The notes below the pieces were generated by a model that was given only the letters and a program-made list of their open reading frames with translations, did not search any database and was not told where the DNA came from. Shown one piece after another: positions 1 through 7,971 of a stretch of DNA of 64,000 nucleotides. Numbering within the stretch: position 1 is the stretch's first letter; each line of letters opens with the position of its first letter. The stretch comes from JBCCMQ01 sp039026235. Its GTDB lineage: Bacteria; Pseudomonadota; Alphaproteobacteria; Rhodobacterales; Rhodobacteraceae. Location: contig JBCCMQ010000001.1 in the NCBI GenBank assembly GCA_039026235.1, positions 1,054,001 to 1,118,000 on the forward strand, given 5' to 3'. The translations under genes and the position numbers were made by a program.

Positions 1-371
1 GCATACTCCGCTCTGCGGGCCGCATCGCGCCGATAGCCCACCGCACTTGCACAGTCTTCCCGCGTTGCTTTTGCCATCTGAAATGCGGGCCCGTTGGCGC
101 CTCTTGCTTCGAGCGGTGCAAAGAAATCGAGCACCTCGGACAGCCATGCCCGCAAGTTCGGTTGCAGAGCATCGCCCAGGCATGCAGGCGTGATGTTGAT
201 CTCGCGGTAGGTCCTGCAGGCCGCAAGCAAGTCGTCGAGCGTGATGTTGGCGCCGGTTGCGGCGCTCGGGCGTTGGGACGGCAACCAGAAGCGCGCACCG
301 TCTTCGTCTGGAAACGGTGCCTGTATGGCTGAACGGAAGGCTGACCGGGACGCCGCGTGAGACCAGGGCAT
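1..371 (-). CDS. Partial hypothetical protein, open at the left edge; possibly a decaying gene
   Basis: A minus-strand frame stays open from an ATG at 371 to the window edge (about 123 codons) with GC-rich codon use like its neighbours. I do not recognise the product. The encoded stretch includes LDDLLAACRTYREI and LRAWLSEVLDFFAPLEARG, which look like helical soluble protein. Reading upstream in the same frame, the phase is open for 60 more codons to a TAG at 552-554. An ATG at 608 lies 18 codons beyond that stop and also reads in frame. A different frame near 300-360 also looks protein-like (SRGVPVSLPFSHTG). The picture fits a gene damaged by a nonsense mutation and perhaps indels, but a shorter intact gene starting at 371 cannot be excluded. 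Confidence 0.35.
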   Translation of the reverse strand, partial: MPWSHAASRSAFRSAIQAPFPDEDGARFWLPSQRPSAATGANITLDDLLAACRTYREINITPACLGDALQPNLRAWLSEVLDFFAPLEARGANGPAFQMAKATREDCASAVGYRRDAARRAEY

Positions 372-735
372 CGGACACGGCCCGTGGCGACCCGTCCGGT
401 TAGGCGAAAGACTTTGCTTGTCCGGGATCAACGGGCGGTTGGTGATCTTTTCCTGGGGCAACGCAAACGAATGGATGTTCTGGTTCGAAAGCAGATCGAG
501 CTTGATGATCGCGGGCTCGGCATTTGCATCCCTTATCGCAGTGGCCAGATCCTATTGCGACAGATCATCCGAGATTTCCGCCGTCTCTGAAGCACGATGG
601 TTAGCCATGGACCCACCGCAAGCAAATGCTAGCAACCACGAGGCACCTAAGCTGGATCTTCCCCAATGTCCCTGCAAAGAGCCGCAGCAAGTTAAGGCAC
701 CAGGTCCGGGGTTTCGGGCGGGTCAGCCCCGCTGG
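372..735. other. Gene-poor stretch left of the SDR gene
   Basis: No intact gene is supported here. The left half (about 372-608, minus strand) carries the possible upstream part of the interrupted frame described for 1-371. The remaining 609-735 holds no recognisable gene, tRNA or clear terminator. Confidence 0.4.
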
Positions 736-1548
736 CTACATGCCGCCAAAACCCAGACGCGCCCCCGCGGCCAGCCAGCCGCCATCGGCCGGCAGGATCG
801 CACCCGAGACATAGGCAGCCGCGTCGGAAGCCAGAAACATGCAGACCTGGGCCACATCATCGGGCGTGCCCATGCGCCGCATCGGCACGGATCTGTTGAC
901 CGCCTTTCGCATGTCCTCGCTTGGGGCCAGCCGGGCCATTCCCTCGGTGCCGTCAATTGGACCCGGTATGACTGAATTCACCCGCACACCCGCCGCGCCC
1001 CATTCGATGGCAAGCGTTCGCGTCAGCATGTCGACGCCGGCCTTGGCGGCACAGACATGGGCCTGCATGGCCATGGCGACCTCGGCCTGGGGGGCTGAGA
1101 TAGAGATGACATTTGCGCCGGGCTTTCGCAGATGTTCGTAGCCGGTGCGCACGACGTGAAATGTGCCCAAAAGATCGATGTCGACAACCGCCTTGAAACC
1201 GTTGGAACTCATTGAATTGGCCAGCGCGGGAAAGTTGCCGGCCGCGCCCGAAACCAGAACATCCACGGGCCCCACCTCGGCCGCATGCTGTTCGAAAATG
1301 GCCTCGACGGCCGCCAGGTCGCGGACATCTCCAGTATAGGCACGTGCAGGCGCACCCCGACCGGCCAGAACCTCTGTGGCCATCAAGGTCTCTGCGGCGG
1401 CACCGGCCTTTTCGGCGTTCCGGCCCGTTACCGCGACAGCGGCACCGGCGCGGCGAAACCCCGTTGCAATTCCCAAATTGATCCCGCTCGTCCCGCCGAA
1501 GACCAGAACATTCTTGTAACTGAAATCAAAGTTCGCCTTGCCGGTCAT
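736..1548 (-). CDS. SDR-family oxidoreductase, 2,4-dienoyl-CoA reductase-like
   Basis: A short-chain dehydrogenase of about 270 residues with an N-terminal Rossmann glycine motif (GGTSGINLGIA) for NADP(H). The usual catalytic YxxxK is not present: the segment reads AHVCAAKAGVD, with Lys kept and Tyr replaced. This pattern, plus NSVIPGPIDGTEG, is characteristic of 2,4-dienoyl-CoA reductases (DECR), in which the active-site Tyr lies elsewhere. A role in reducing unsaturated acyl-CoA during beta-oxidation is therefore inferred. The start at 1548 is chosen because GGGAGGGA lies just upstream; an upstream in-frame start would add about 29 residues without family support. The gene follows the unknown gene at 1651-2301 on the same strand. 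Confidence 0.72.
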   Translation of the reverse strand: MTGKANFDFSYKNVLVFGGTSGINLGIATGFRRAGAAVAVTGRNAEKAGAAAETLMATEVLAGRGAPARAYTGDVRDLAAVEAIFEQHAAEVGPVDVLVSGAAGNFPALANSMSSNGFKAVVDIDLLGTFHVVRTGYEHLRKPGANVISISAPQAEVAMAMQAHVCAAKAGVDMLTRTLAIEWGAAGVRVNSVIPGPIDGTEGMARLAPSEDMRKAVNRSVPMRRMGTPDDVAQVCMFLASDAAAYVSGAILPADGGWLAAGARLGFGGM

Positions 1549-1650
1549 GAAACCATTCCCTCCCGTATTGGTCACAGCGGTCAGACTGGTCGTTACCACC
1601 GGCGCCTGCGAACCCCTAACGGGACCTTGCGTCAAGCTGCCGAGACGGCA

Positions 1651-2301
1651 TCACGGTGCGGCGCCGTCCGCCAGATCCTCGGCGATCATGCGCCGCTGCA
1701 TCAGCAATGAGGTCATGTAGGTTTCTTCGAGAAAACCGGTCGAGTCGATCAGGACCCGCTTGGGATCGGCATCGATCCGTGGGTCGGTCTGGCGAACCAG
1801 CAATTTGCCAAAGCGCAGATCCTCGATCAGCTTTTCCGTGGTCTTGGGGGACATGTCATCGATCAGCAGATGACCGTAGTCATAGATCGCGAACACTGGT
1901 CGCCCGACGGCGCGGATCGTGTCGACAACCTTGGCCTGCCGGCTTTCGCTAAAAATCGCCTTCTGGAATTCCCGGCGGCTTTTGGCAAAGCCCTCATCGG
2001 ACAGATCGGCTTCGATCTTGGCGTTGTGGGCGTCGATAAAGGCCGAGATCTGTTCGGCGTCGGTACAGTCCAGCGCGCGCAGGAAGAAAAGAAACTGCGT
2101 GATGTGCAACAGATAGTCATGGCCGTTGGTGCCCGACACCGTCGGGTAGCTTGCAAGCGGCGCCGCGCGCGTCAGCTCATTGCGGACTGTCTCAAGAAAC
2201 CAGTTCTCGGAACGCAGGGATGCCTCGACCATTGCAAAAGCCCGCCGCATCCTGTCGGGCGTCGGCTCTACGGTGTTCAACTGTGCGTCGGCGTTGTTCA
2301 T
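1651..2301 (-). CDS. Hypothetical protein
   Basis: A soluble, acidic protein of about 216 residues without signal peptide or membrane segment. I recognise no family. Visible features are an N-terminal helical part, the stretch GHDYLLHITQFLFFLRALDC and a C-terminal part ending in YMTSLLMQRRMIAEDLADG. The start at 2301 is preceded by GTGGGGAT; a second ATG at 2322 is possible. It lies upstream of the SDR gene on the same strand with a gap of about 100 bases, so co-transcription is plausible. Function unknown. Confidence 0.6.
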   Translation of the reverse strand: MNNADAQLNTVEPTPDRMRRAFAMVEASLRSENWFLETVRNELTRAAPLASYPTVSGTNGHDYLLHITQFLFFLRALDCTDAEQISAFIDAHNAKIEADLSDEGFAKSRREFQKAIFSESRQAKVVDTIRAVGRPVFAIYDYGHLLIDDMSPKTTEKLIEDLRFGKLLVRQTDPRIDADPKRVLIDSTGFLEETYMTSLLMQRRMIAEDLADGAAP

Positions 2302-2551
2302 ATCCCCACGGTCCGAGATCATCCCGAAATGCCGGTTTCGTCAACTGGCATAACGCGCGCGTGGGCCGCAGGCCGACCCGACCAGGGACGTTACGCATTT
2401 CATACGAAAGCGGACAGAGCGGTGGTTTTGTGGTCTATTACCGATAGCGACACGAGTTGGCTCGGCGCTTTGCAAAGGACGGCGCAGTAGATCGGGCCGG
2501 ACTTTAGAGCCGACAAGGAGGGGTAAGACAGTGTCGCGAGGAGTTAGTTTT

Positions 2552-2869
2552 ATGCGAACAGTGACAAAGACTTGCGTGATCTTGGCTTGTCACGTCTGGT
2601 TCTCGGGCTCGGCCCAGGGTCAGGCGGCGAACCCCGATTGTCAGCAACTAGGGATTTCCAGTTCAGTTCTGGCCGAACGCTACTGTGCGGCGCTTCAGGA
2701 CATCGCCGAAGGCGAAGAAATCACACGCGGAATGGGCGGCGGCGCCATCGAAGATCTGCCGGCCGGACTGGCTGACAACGTTCTTGTGCAAGACGCCTAC
2801 CGGGCCGACCCGCGCAAGACGCTGGACCTGATCAAACGGATCAAAGAGGCCGGAGGCCTGACCGACTGA
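2552..2869 (+). CDS. Small secreted protein, first gene of the caspase operon
   Basis: About 105 residues. The N-terminus (Met-Arg, hydrophobic CVILACHVWFSGSAQGQA) looks like a Sec signal peptide with cleavage after an Ala near residue 25. The mature part is small, with two Cys (in NPDCQQLG and RYCAALQD) that could form a disulfide, and a Gly-rich turn. Two ribosome sites are visible: AAGGAGGGG before a GTG at 2531 and GAGGAG before the ATG at 2552. The second gives a better signal peptide, so it is chosen. The gene is followed on the same strand by a Gly-rich lipoprotein-like gene and the caspase-like gene. I infer a periplasmic accessory role; no family was recognised. Confidence 0.6.
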   Translation: MRTVTKTCVILACHVWFSGSAQGQAANPDCQQLGISSSVLAERYCAALQDIAEGEEITRGMGGGAIEDLPAGLADNVLVQDAYRADPRKTLDLIKRIKEAGGLTD

Positions 2870-2957
2870 TCAGGAAACACCCCGGCGAAGGCGGCAATTT
2901 TACGTGTTGACCGGTGACGTTGGGGCAAGCGAGATAAGTCACATGAAGGGGAAAATC

Positions 2958-3362
2958 ATGTCAAAGAAAATTACAACTGTCGTTGCGGCCATTGTGCTGA
3001 GCGGAGCGAGCGGCTGCGCCCAGATGGAGATGCCACAGCTTTACAATCCATTTACCGGCAATGCCTTGTTTGACGAAGGTGCCGCGACAGCTGAGACGCA
3101 AACGGCGGCGGCTGCGCCCAGCCAAACCCAGTCGCTTGGCCGACCGACAGCCTCGGCGGCCCCGGCGGCAGCCGCGACAACGACCGCGGGCACGACTGCC
3201 GGTGCACCGGCCGCCACCATCCTGCCGGCCAACACCATCGATACGCTAGAAGGCGGCAGCTTTGGCGACTTCCAGGGCGGCGATGACGACGGCGGCGGTG
3301 GCGGCGGTGGCGGCGGAAGTGACAGCGGCGGTGGCGGTGGCGGCGGCGGCTGGTCGGGCTGA
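2958..3362 (+). CDS. Gly-rich putative lipoprotein
   Basis: About 134 residues. It begins with a hydrophobic segment ending in GASGC, which resembles a lipoprotein signal, although the -3 position is Ala rather than Leu, so lipidation is uncertain. The middle is a low-complexity Ala/Thr/Pro linker. The C-terminus is acidic and then poly-Gly (DDDGG... ending in GGGWSG). The start at 2958 is preceded by GAAGGGGAAAATC; a second ATG at 2943 is possible. Its TGA stop shares the A with the ATG of the caspase-like gene at 3362, so the two are translationally coupled. The protein may tether or partner the caspase-like protein in the envelope; this is inference. Confidence 0.65.
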   Translation: MSKKITTVVAAIVLSGASGCAQMEMPQLYNPFTGNALFDEGAATAETQTAAAAPSQTQSLGRPTASAAPAAAATTTAGTTAGAPAATILPANTIDTLEGGSFGDFQGGDDDGGGGGGGGGSDSGGGGGGGGWSG

Positions 3363-5857
3363 TGAAAACGCCCAGCACCGCACGCGCCCTGGCGGCAGCG
3401 CTTCTGCTGTCGTCAGCGCTGGTCGCGCCTCGGGCCGAAGCCCAGCATTCCTGGGCGGTCGAAGCGCTTATCCGCGGCTCTTCCGATCCGGACAGAAGCC
3501 AGAGCTTTCCACTCGATGCCCAGACAACACGGCGCTATGCGATCGTGATCGGAAACGGGGGCTACGAAAATATTCCCCGGCTCAGGAACGCGGTGGCAGA
3601 TGCCCGCGCTATGGCCGGTTTCCTTGAAAAACAGGGCTATTCGGTCAACTTCCAGACCGATATCACCAAGCACGGTTTCGAAGACATCCTGCGCCAGGCC
3701 CTGTTCGATATCGACCGCAACACCGAGGTTGCCGTCTTTTTCGCTGGCCACGGATTTCAGATCGGGGCCGAGAACTATCTGGTGCCCGTCGATGCGGATA
3801 TGGATTCGGTCTATGATGTTCCGTTCGAGGCCGTCTCGCTTGGCAGCCTTGTCGGTATCATCGGATCGCGGGCGCGGTTGCAGGTGGTCATGCTTGACAG
3901 CTGCCGCGACAATCCTTTCGCCGGAAAATCGGCCGTGACGCAGATCGGCAACGAGCTGCGGGAAACCCGGACCGGGTTCGCCTCGCAGGCCGCGCCGCTC
4001 AATTCGAGCCTGATCTTTTCAACCTCGCCCGGGTCGGTGGCTTACGATGGACAAGGCGAAAACAGCCCCTTTACCGAGGCGCTGCTGCAGGTCGCTGGAA
4101 GCACGCCCGAAGCACCGATCACCCAGGTATTCGAAAAGGTGCGGCGCGCCGTCTTTGAGACAACCAAGGGGCGCCAGGTGCCCTGGGACAGCTCGACGCT
4201 GGTCGAGCCCGCGAGTTTCGGTCTGACAGCGCTGAGCCAGCGCGAAGTGTCCGATGCTGCAGCCGATGTCGGTGCGTCGCGCGGTTTTGCCGAACCGGCA
4301 AGCATTGCGGTCGCCAGCGCCCTGCGCGATCTGAAATCGGTTAGCGGCGGCGAAGGTCGCAGCATTGAGATCTTTGAGACAACCACCGTTTTAGAGGCGC
4401 CCCTGGCCAATATCGTCGACATTGGCGCGGCCCTTAAGGATGCGCTGCGACTCAGCGACAGTGACGTGGTGGAAATCGAAGAGAGCCCGGCCATCGGCCG
4501 CCTGGTACTGTCGGAATCGAATGGATTTCGCCGCAGTGCTTCCAACAACAGCATCAGCGGTGCGGATCTGGGCCGGCTCAAGCTTGAAACGGGATCGGTC
4601 CAAGTGCGGGCCGCCGATCTAGAGCGTGGCGCGCTGATCGACAGCATGTCGTTCAACCTGGGCGGTGTGTCCCGTCAGGTGGCCCTGCAACTGACACCGA
4701 ATGCCTGCGATTTTCACGCAGGCGACCATCTGGACCCCGACGGTATCGGCATCACGCGCTATGCAAACGAGATCGAGCCGGAAGCCGCCCTGCTGGCCTG
4801 CCAGCAGGCGATTGCGGATGAACCCGAGGTGGGCCGTTTTCACTATCAGCTCGGCCGCGCCCATACCGCACTTCGCCAGTTTGATGCCGCGCGAGACGCC
4901 TATGAAACCGCGCGCGTTCTGGGCCATGCCCGGGCGTGGAATGCGCTTGGCAATGCGAAGCTGAACGAGGCCCGGGAAACCGGCGGCAAGGTGAATCCTA
5001 TCGCAGATACCGACGTGCTTGAGATGTTTGCGCGCGGTGTCGATGCGGGCGACCCCTATGCCTATTACTCGCTCGGGCGGCAGTTCATGAAGTTCGGCGA
5101 GAACCGGGATATCGAGACCGAAGGCTACGACCTGATGATGCGCTCGCTTGAGGTCGGCCATACCTTCGCGATGAATGAACTGGGCTACTTCTACCTGGAC
5201 GAAAACAGCCCCTACTATGATCCGGAACGGGGATTGCGGTACCTTCGCGAAAGCGCAAGCCGCGAAGACATCTACGGCTTCAACAACATGGGCCTCGTGC
5301 ATCTGCGCGGACTTGGCGGAACGGAAGTCGATTTGTACGAGGCCTTCACGCAGTTCACGAAGGCCGCCGAGGGTGGCCATCCGAATGCGCCGGGCAATCT
5401 GGGGCGGATGTACCGCGAAGGCCAGACGCCGGTCGGACGCGATGCCGCCAAAGCGGTCGAATGGTTCTCGGTCGGGCTTGAACGCGGCGATGCACTGTCC
5501 GGGGGCACTGCGGCCTTCATGATCGCGGCCGAAGGTGTCGAAGGGTATGACCTGCTCGACGCGGCCGTTCTGGGCGCAAAGTCAGCGGCGCTGTCGTCAC
5601 AAGCTTCGGCGGCCAAGTCTCGGGAACTTTTGACAAAGTTTCCGCCGGATGCGCTTCAGGGCGGGATGGTTCGGCTCTTGTCCGAGATGGGCGCGGACAT
5701 CTCAGAGGATGCGCCGTTTGACGCAACCGCCCGGGCCGAACTCAGCCGCGTCCTGGGGGTCAATCCCGAGACCGCGACGCGCGAACCCGTTGAGACGCTG
5801 ATCAGTCTGGCGTCCGCATACTGGGCCCAGTCAACGTTCCGGGTGGATCTGTACTAG
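3362..5857 (+). CDS. Caspase-like (peptidase C14) protein with TPR/Sel1 repeats, exported
   Basis: An 831-residue protein. Residues 1-27 form a Sec signal peptide ending AEA. Residues about 57-290 are a caspase fold: RYAIVIGNGGY opens the domain, His130 sits in FAGHGF and Cys181 in LDSCRDNPF, so the catalytic dyad is complete. A middle region (about 300-450) with no recognised fold is rich in Ser and Glu. From about 455 onward come TPR/Sel1-like helical repeats, for example FHYQLGRAHTALRQFDAA, MNELGYFY, FNNMGLVHLRG and GNLGRMYREG. Bacterial caspase-like proteins (orthocaspases) usually cleave after Arg or Lys, but specificity cannot be read here. The Sel1 repeats suggest protein-protein scaffolding. 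The signal peptide implies work in the periplasm. It is the last gene of a three-gene operon. Confidence 0.85.
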   Translation: MKTPSTARALAAALLLSSALVAPRAEAQHSWAVEALIRGSSDPDRSQSFPLDAQTTRRYAIVIGNGGYENIPRLRNAVADARAMAGFLEKQGYSVNFQTDITKHGFEDILRQALFDIDRNTEVAVFFAGHGFQIGAENYLVPVDADMDSVYDVPFEAVSLGSLVGIIGSRARLQVVMLDSCRDNPFAGKSAVTQIGNELRETRTGFASQAAPLNSSLIFSTSPGSVAYDGQGENSPFTEALLQVAGSTPEAPITQVFEKVRRAVFETTKGRQVPWDSSTLVEPASFGLTALSQREVSDAAADVGASRGFAEPASIAVASALRDLKSVSGGEGRSIEIFETTTVLEAPLANIVDIGAALKDALRLSDSDVVEIEESPAIGRLVLSESNGFRRSASNNSISGADLGRLKLETGSVQVRAADLERGALIDSMSFNLGGVSRQVALQLTPNACDFHAGDHLDPDGIGITRYANEIEPEAALLACQQAIADEPEVGRFHYQLGRAHTALRQFDAARDAYETARVLGHARAWNALGNAKLNEARETGGKVNPIADTDVLEMFARGVDAGDPYAYYSLGRQFMKFGENRDIETEGYDLMMRSLEVGHTFAMNELGYFYLDENSPYYDPERGLRYLRESASREDIYGFNNMGLVHLRGLGGTEVDLYEAFTQFTKAAEGGHPNAPGNLGRMYREGQTPVGRDAAKAVEWFSVGLERGDALSGGTAAFMIAAEGVEGYDLLDAAVLGAKSAALSSQASAAKSRELLTKFPPDALQGGMVRLLSEMGADISEDAPFDATARAELSRVLGVNPETATREPVETLISLASAYWAQSTFRVDLY

Positions 5858-5875
5858 GCGGGCGGAGCCGAAAAA

Positions 5876-5907
5876 GAGCGTTGGCAGATTTTGATTTGCC
5901 GACGCTC
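5876..5907 (-). terminator. Rho-independent terminator of the tRNA-Pro gene
   Basis: An 11-bp stem with one G-U pair (GAGCGTTGGCA against TGCCGACGCTC). On the minus strand it is followed by TTTTT, just downstream of the 3' end of tRNA-Pro. On the plus strand no T-run follows, although the stem may also mark the end of the caspase gene transcript. Confidence 0.65.
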
Positions 5908-5923
5908 AAAACCACACGGGTGC

Positions 5924-6000
5924 TGGTCGGGGCGGCGAGATTCGAACTCACGACCTACGGTACCCAAAACCGTCGCGCTACCAGGCTGCGCTACGCCCCG
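5924..6000 (-). tRNA. tRNA-Pro (anticodon UGG)
   Basis: On the minus strand a full cloverleaf can be drawn. The acceptor CGGGGCG pairs with CGCCCCG. There is a D-arm with GCGC stems, and an anticodon stem ACGGT/ACCGT around a loop TTTGGGT with anticodon TGG. The T-arm contains TTCGAAT, the discriminator is A, and CCA is encoded. Length is 77 bases including CCA. A terminator follows at once. It decodes CCA and related proline codons. Confidence 0.95.
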
Positions 6001-6044
6001 ACAGCGCGCTTCCTAGGGCAGTCGACGGCTAATTGAAAGCCCAT

Positions 6045-6527
6045 TTAGTCGCCGCAGGGCCAGGCGGCTTCAACACCCAACGCTGGATGCCGCATTTCCG
6101 CGCCGGGCCCAATTCCAAGGGCCCGCGCGAGACCGCCGTTCACCTCTAGGACATACTGGATGCCCTGCCCGCCGGGGATCGCCGTCTCGTCCAGCGGCTC
6201 GGCATTTTCATGCACACGCTGCACCACCCCACGGTCATCCATGAAAATCATGTCAAGCGGGATGAGCGTATTGCGCATCCAGAACGCAACCGTTTGTGGG
6301 TGTTCGTATATGAACAGCATGCCCATACTCTGCGGCAGATTTTCACGGAACATCAGACCCCGGCTGCGTTCCTCTGGAGTGTCAACAATTTCCACGCCAA
6401 AGCGGGCATTGTTTCCTTCGGTCCGAAAGTGGACGGAATCGGGGCTGCAATCGGACTGGCCTTGGGCGAAGGCAAGCCAAGGGCCGAAAATCAGAAACAG
6501 TGATGCAAGCGCAACAATGCGGGTCAT
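6045..6527 (-). CDS. DUF192 family exported protein
   Basis: About 160 residues. An N-terminal signal peptide (MTRIVALASLFLIFGPW...AFAQ) precedes a DUF192 (COG1430) domain. Family hallmarks are visible: the segment ERSRGLMFRE, the aromatic FWMRNTLIPLDMIF block and the ending VLEVNGG followed by a Gly-rich turn. The molecular function of the family is not established. The start ATG at 6527 overlaps the TGA of the upstream cold-shock gene (TGATG), implying translational coupling. An in-frame ATG at 6557 would lie inside the upstream gene and would spoil the signal peptide. Confidence 0.85.
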   Translation of the reverse strand: MTRIVALASLFLIFGPWLAFAQGQSDCSPDSVHFRTEGNNARFGVEIVDTPEERSRGLMFRENLPQSMGMLFIYEHPQTVAFWMRNTLIPLDMIFMDDRGVVQRVHENAEPLDETAIPGGQGIQYVLEVNGGLARALGIGPGAEMRHPALGVEAAWPCGD

Positions 6528-7048
6528 CAGTCTCGGGGCTGAAGCGCAAATTCCCACGAAGACACAAAGGTCGCCATCCGGCCGCGTTCGCTTTCGATCG
6601 CCCGAAGCGCTACAGCCTCGCCCGGCTGAAGATCCGCAAAACCCGACCGCCGCAAGACCTCGATGTGAATGAAAATGTCCTCGGGCCGGCCAAAGGCATT
6701 GGCAAAGCCGAAGCCCTTGTTTTTATCGAACCATTTCACCCGGGCGGGCTCTAAAGGCAGATCGGGATTGTCCAGCTGCACAGGGCGCGCCGGCTCTTCA
6801 CCTTCGGTCTCGGGCGGGTCGATCCTGAGCACTTCGACCGCCTGCATACCCCGTTGGGTTTGCTGCACAGTCGCTTCTATGCCAGCGCCATCGGCGACCG
6901 AGCTTTGTCCATAGTTGCGGAGCACATTGGCATGCAAAAGGATATCCGGCCCGCCCGTGTCAGCCACGACAAAGCCAAAACCCTTGCCAGGATCGAACCA
7001 CTTCACGCGTCCGTGGACGACCTTAAGCTCCTCGTTCGTATCGTTCAT
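6527..7048 (-). CDS. Two-domain cold-shock protein
   Basis: 173 residues with two cold-shock (OB-fold) domains. Domain 1 (about 9-75) has VKWFDPGKGFGFV; domain 2 (about 100-165) has VKWFDKNKGFGFA. Both carry the RNP1-type KGFGF core that binds single-stranded RNA or DNA. Between them is an acidic, Pro-rich linker. Such duplicated cold-shock proteins are common in alphaproteobacteria and act as RNA chaperones or translation/transcription modulators. The second domain is slightly diverged (FANAFG where the first domain has FVVADT), so the two may have different binding. The gene is coupled to the DUF192 gene by overlapping stop and start codons. Confidence 0.9.
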   Translation of the reverse strand: MNDTNEELKVVHGRVKWFDPGKGFGFVVADTGGPDILLHANVLRNYGQSSVADGAGIEATVQQTQRGMQAVEVLRIDPPETEGEEPARPVQLDNPDLPLEPARVKWFDKNKGFGFANAFGRPEDIFIHIEVLRRSGFADLQPGEAVALRAIESERGRMATFVSSWEFALQPRD

Positions 7049-7170
7049 TTAACACGTCTTTCGCGCGTTTTTTGCTTCATTTGCCTCTTGTGACAGACGG
7101 AAATCCGCTTGCAAAGAGAAAGTGTTACGCTAACGGAAATTCGCGAGATCGAATAGGCCAAGTATCGCCG

Positions 7171-7770
7171 TCAAGGGTTCAGCCTCTGAATTTCCCATTG
7201 TGTTGCTGTCTTCCGCCATTGGAATCGGTCGTGAAGACGATGCGCACCATCGGCCCAAAACTCAATCTCAACCGGATAAATTCTGAAGCCGCCCCAATGG
7301 GGCGGGCGGGTCGGTGCCGTGCCTTTCATGGCCGTGACGCGCGCAACCTCGGCCATCAATGCGCCGCGCGACGCTAGCGGACGGGACTGCTGCGATGCCC
7401 AGGCGCCCAGGCGGCTTTGCAGACCGCGGCTAGCGTAATAAGCGTCCGCCTGAGGGCCATCTTCTTTCTCAACTGCGCCGCGCACACGGATCTGTCGGCC
7501 GAGCGATTTCCAGTGCAGGACAAATGCCGCCCGGGGGCAGTCAGCCAGTTCGCGTCCCTTGGCGCTTTCGTAGTTTGTGTAGAACACGAATGCGGCGTCT
7601 TCGATTTCTTTCAGAAGAACCATGCGGACATTGGGCAAGCCATCACTATCGACGGTCGCCAGGGCAATGGCGTTCGCATCGTTCGGTTCCTGTTTCTCGG
7701 CCTCCGAAAGCCACCGGCGCGCGATCTCAAACGGATCGTCGCCGGCGAATACCCCCGTGCGTTCGGCCAT
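7171..7770 (-). CDS. pdxH: Pyridoxamine 5'-phosphate oxidase
   Basis: About 199 residues matching the usual PdxH length. It oxidises pyridoxine/pyridoxamine 5'-phosphate to pyridoxal 5'-phosphate using FMN and oxygen in the cytoplasm. Family segments visible are ALATVDSDGLPNVRMVLLK (FMN site), FVFYTNYESAKGREL, RQIRVRG, ASQQSRPL and the C-terminal FWADGAHRLHDR with WEIQRLNP. AGGAG lies just before two consecutive ATG codons (7773 and 7770); the second has the better spacing. It is monocistronic, divergent from fabI. PLP made here would serve enzymes such as the aminotransferase at 10285. Confidence 0.95.
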   Translation of the reverse strand: MAERTGVFAGDDPFEIARRWLSEAEKQEPNDANAIALATVDSDGLPNVRMVLLKEIEDAAFVFYTNYESAKGRELADCPRAAFVLHWKSLGRQIRVRGAVEKEDGPQADAYYASRGLQSRLGAWASQQSRPLASRGALMAEVARVTAMKGTAPTRPPHWGGFRIYPVEIEFWADGAHRLHDRFQWRKTATQWEIQRLNP

Positions 7771-7971
7771 CATCAACTCCTGTTGCACAGCGCAGCGCTA
7801 CATCCCATGTGTCGGCGCCACAAGGCTGCATTTGGGCCCCAACGCAGCTGCAGACCACAGGCAAATTGCCGCGTATGATCGGGGCCCATCCGCCTGCCAC
7901 ATAGCCTTGATGCCTCAAGTTCAATGGCATAAAGGAACCGGACCGCAACCAGAACGCGCAGAGGGACATAA

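Noticed and set aside
3285..3360. GGC-rich repeat as a possible tandem DNA repeat
   Set aside because: It is simply the poly-Gly C-terminus of the lipoprotein-like gene, not an independent repeat element.
4619..5380. Minus-strand frame of 253 codons opposite the caspase gene
   Set aside because: It is a shadow of the TPR/Sel1 part; no ribosome site or family motif.
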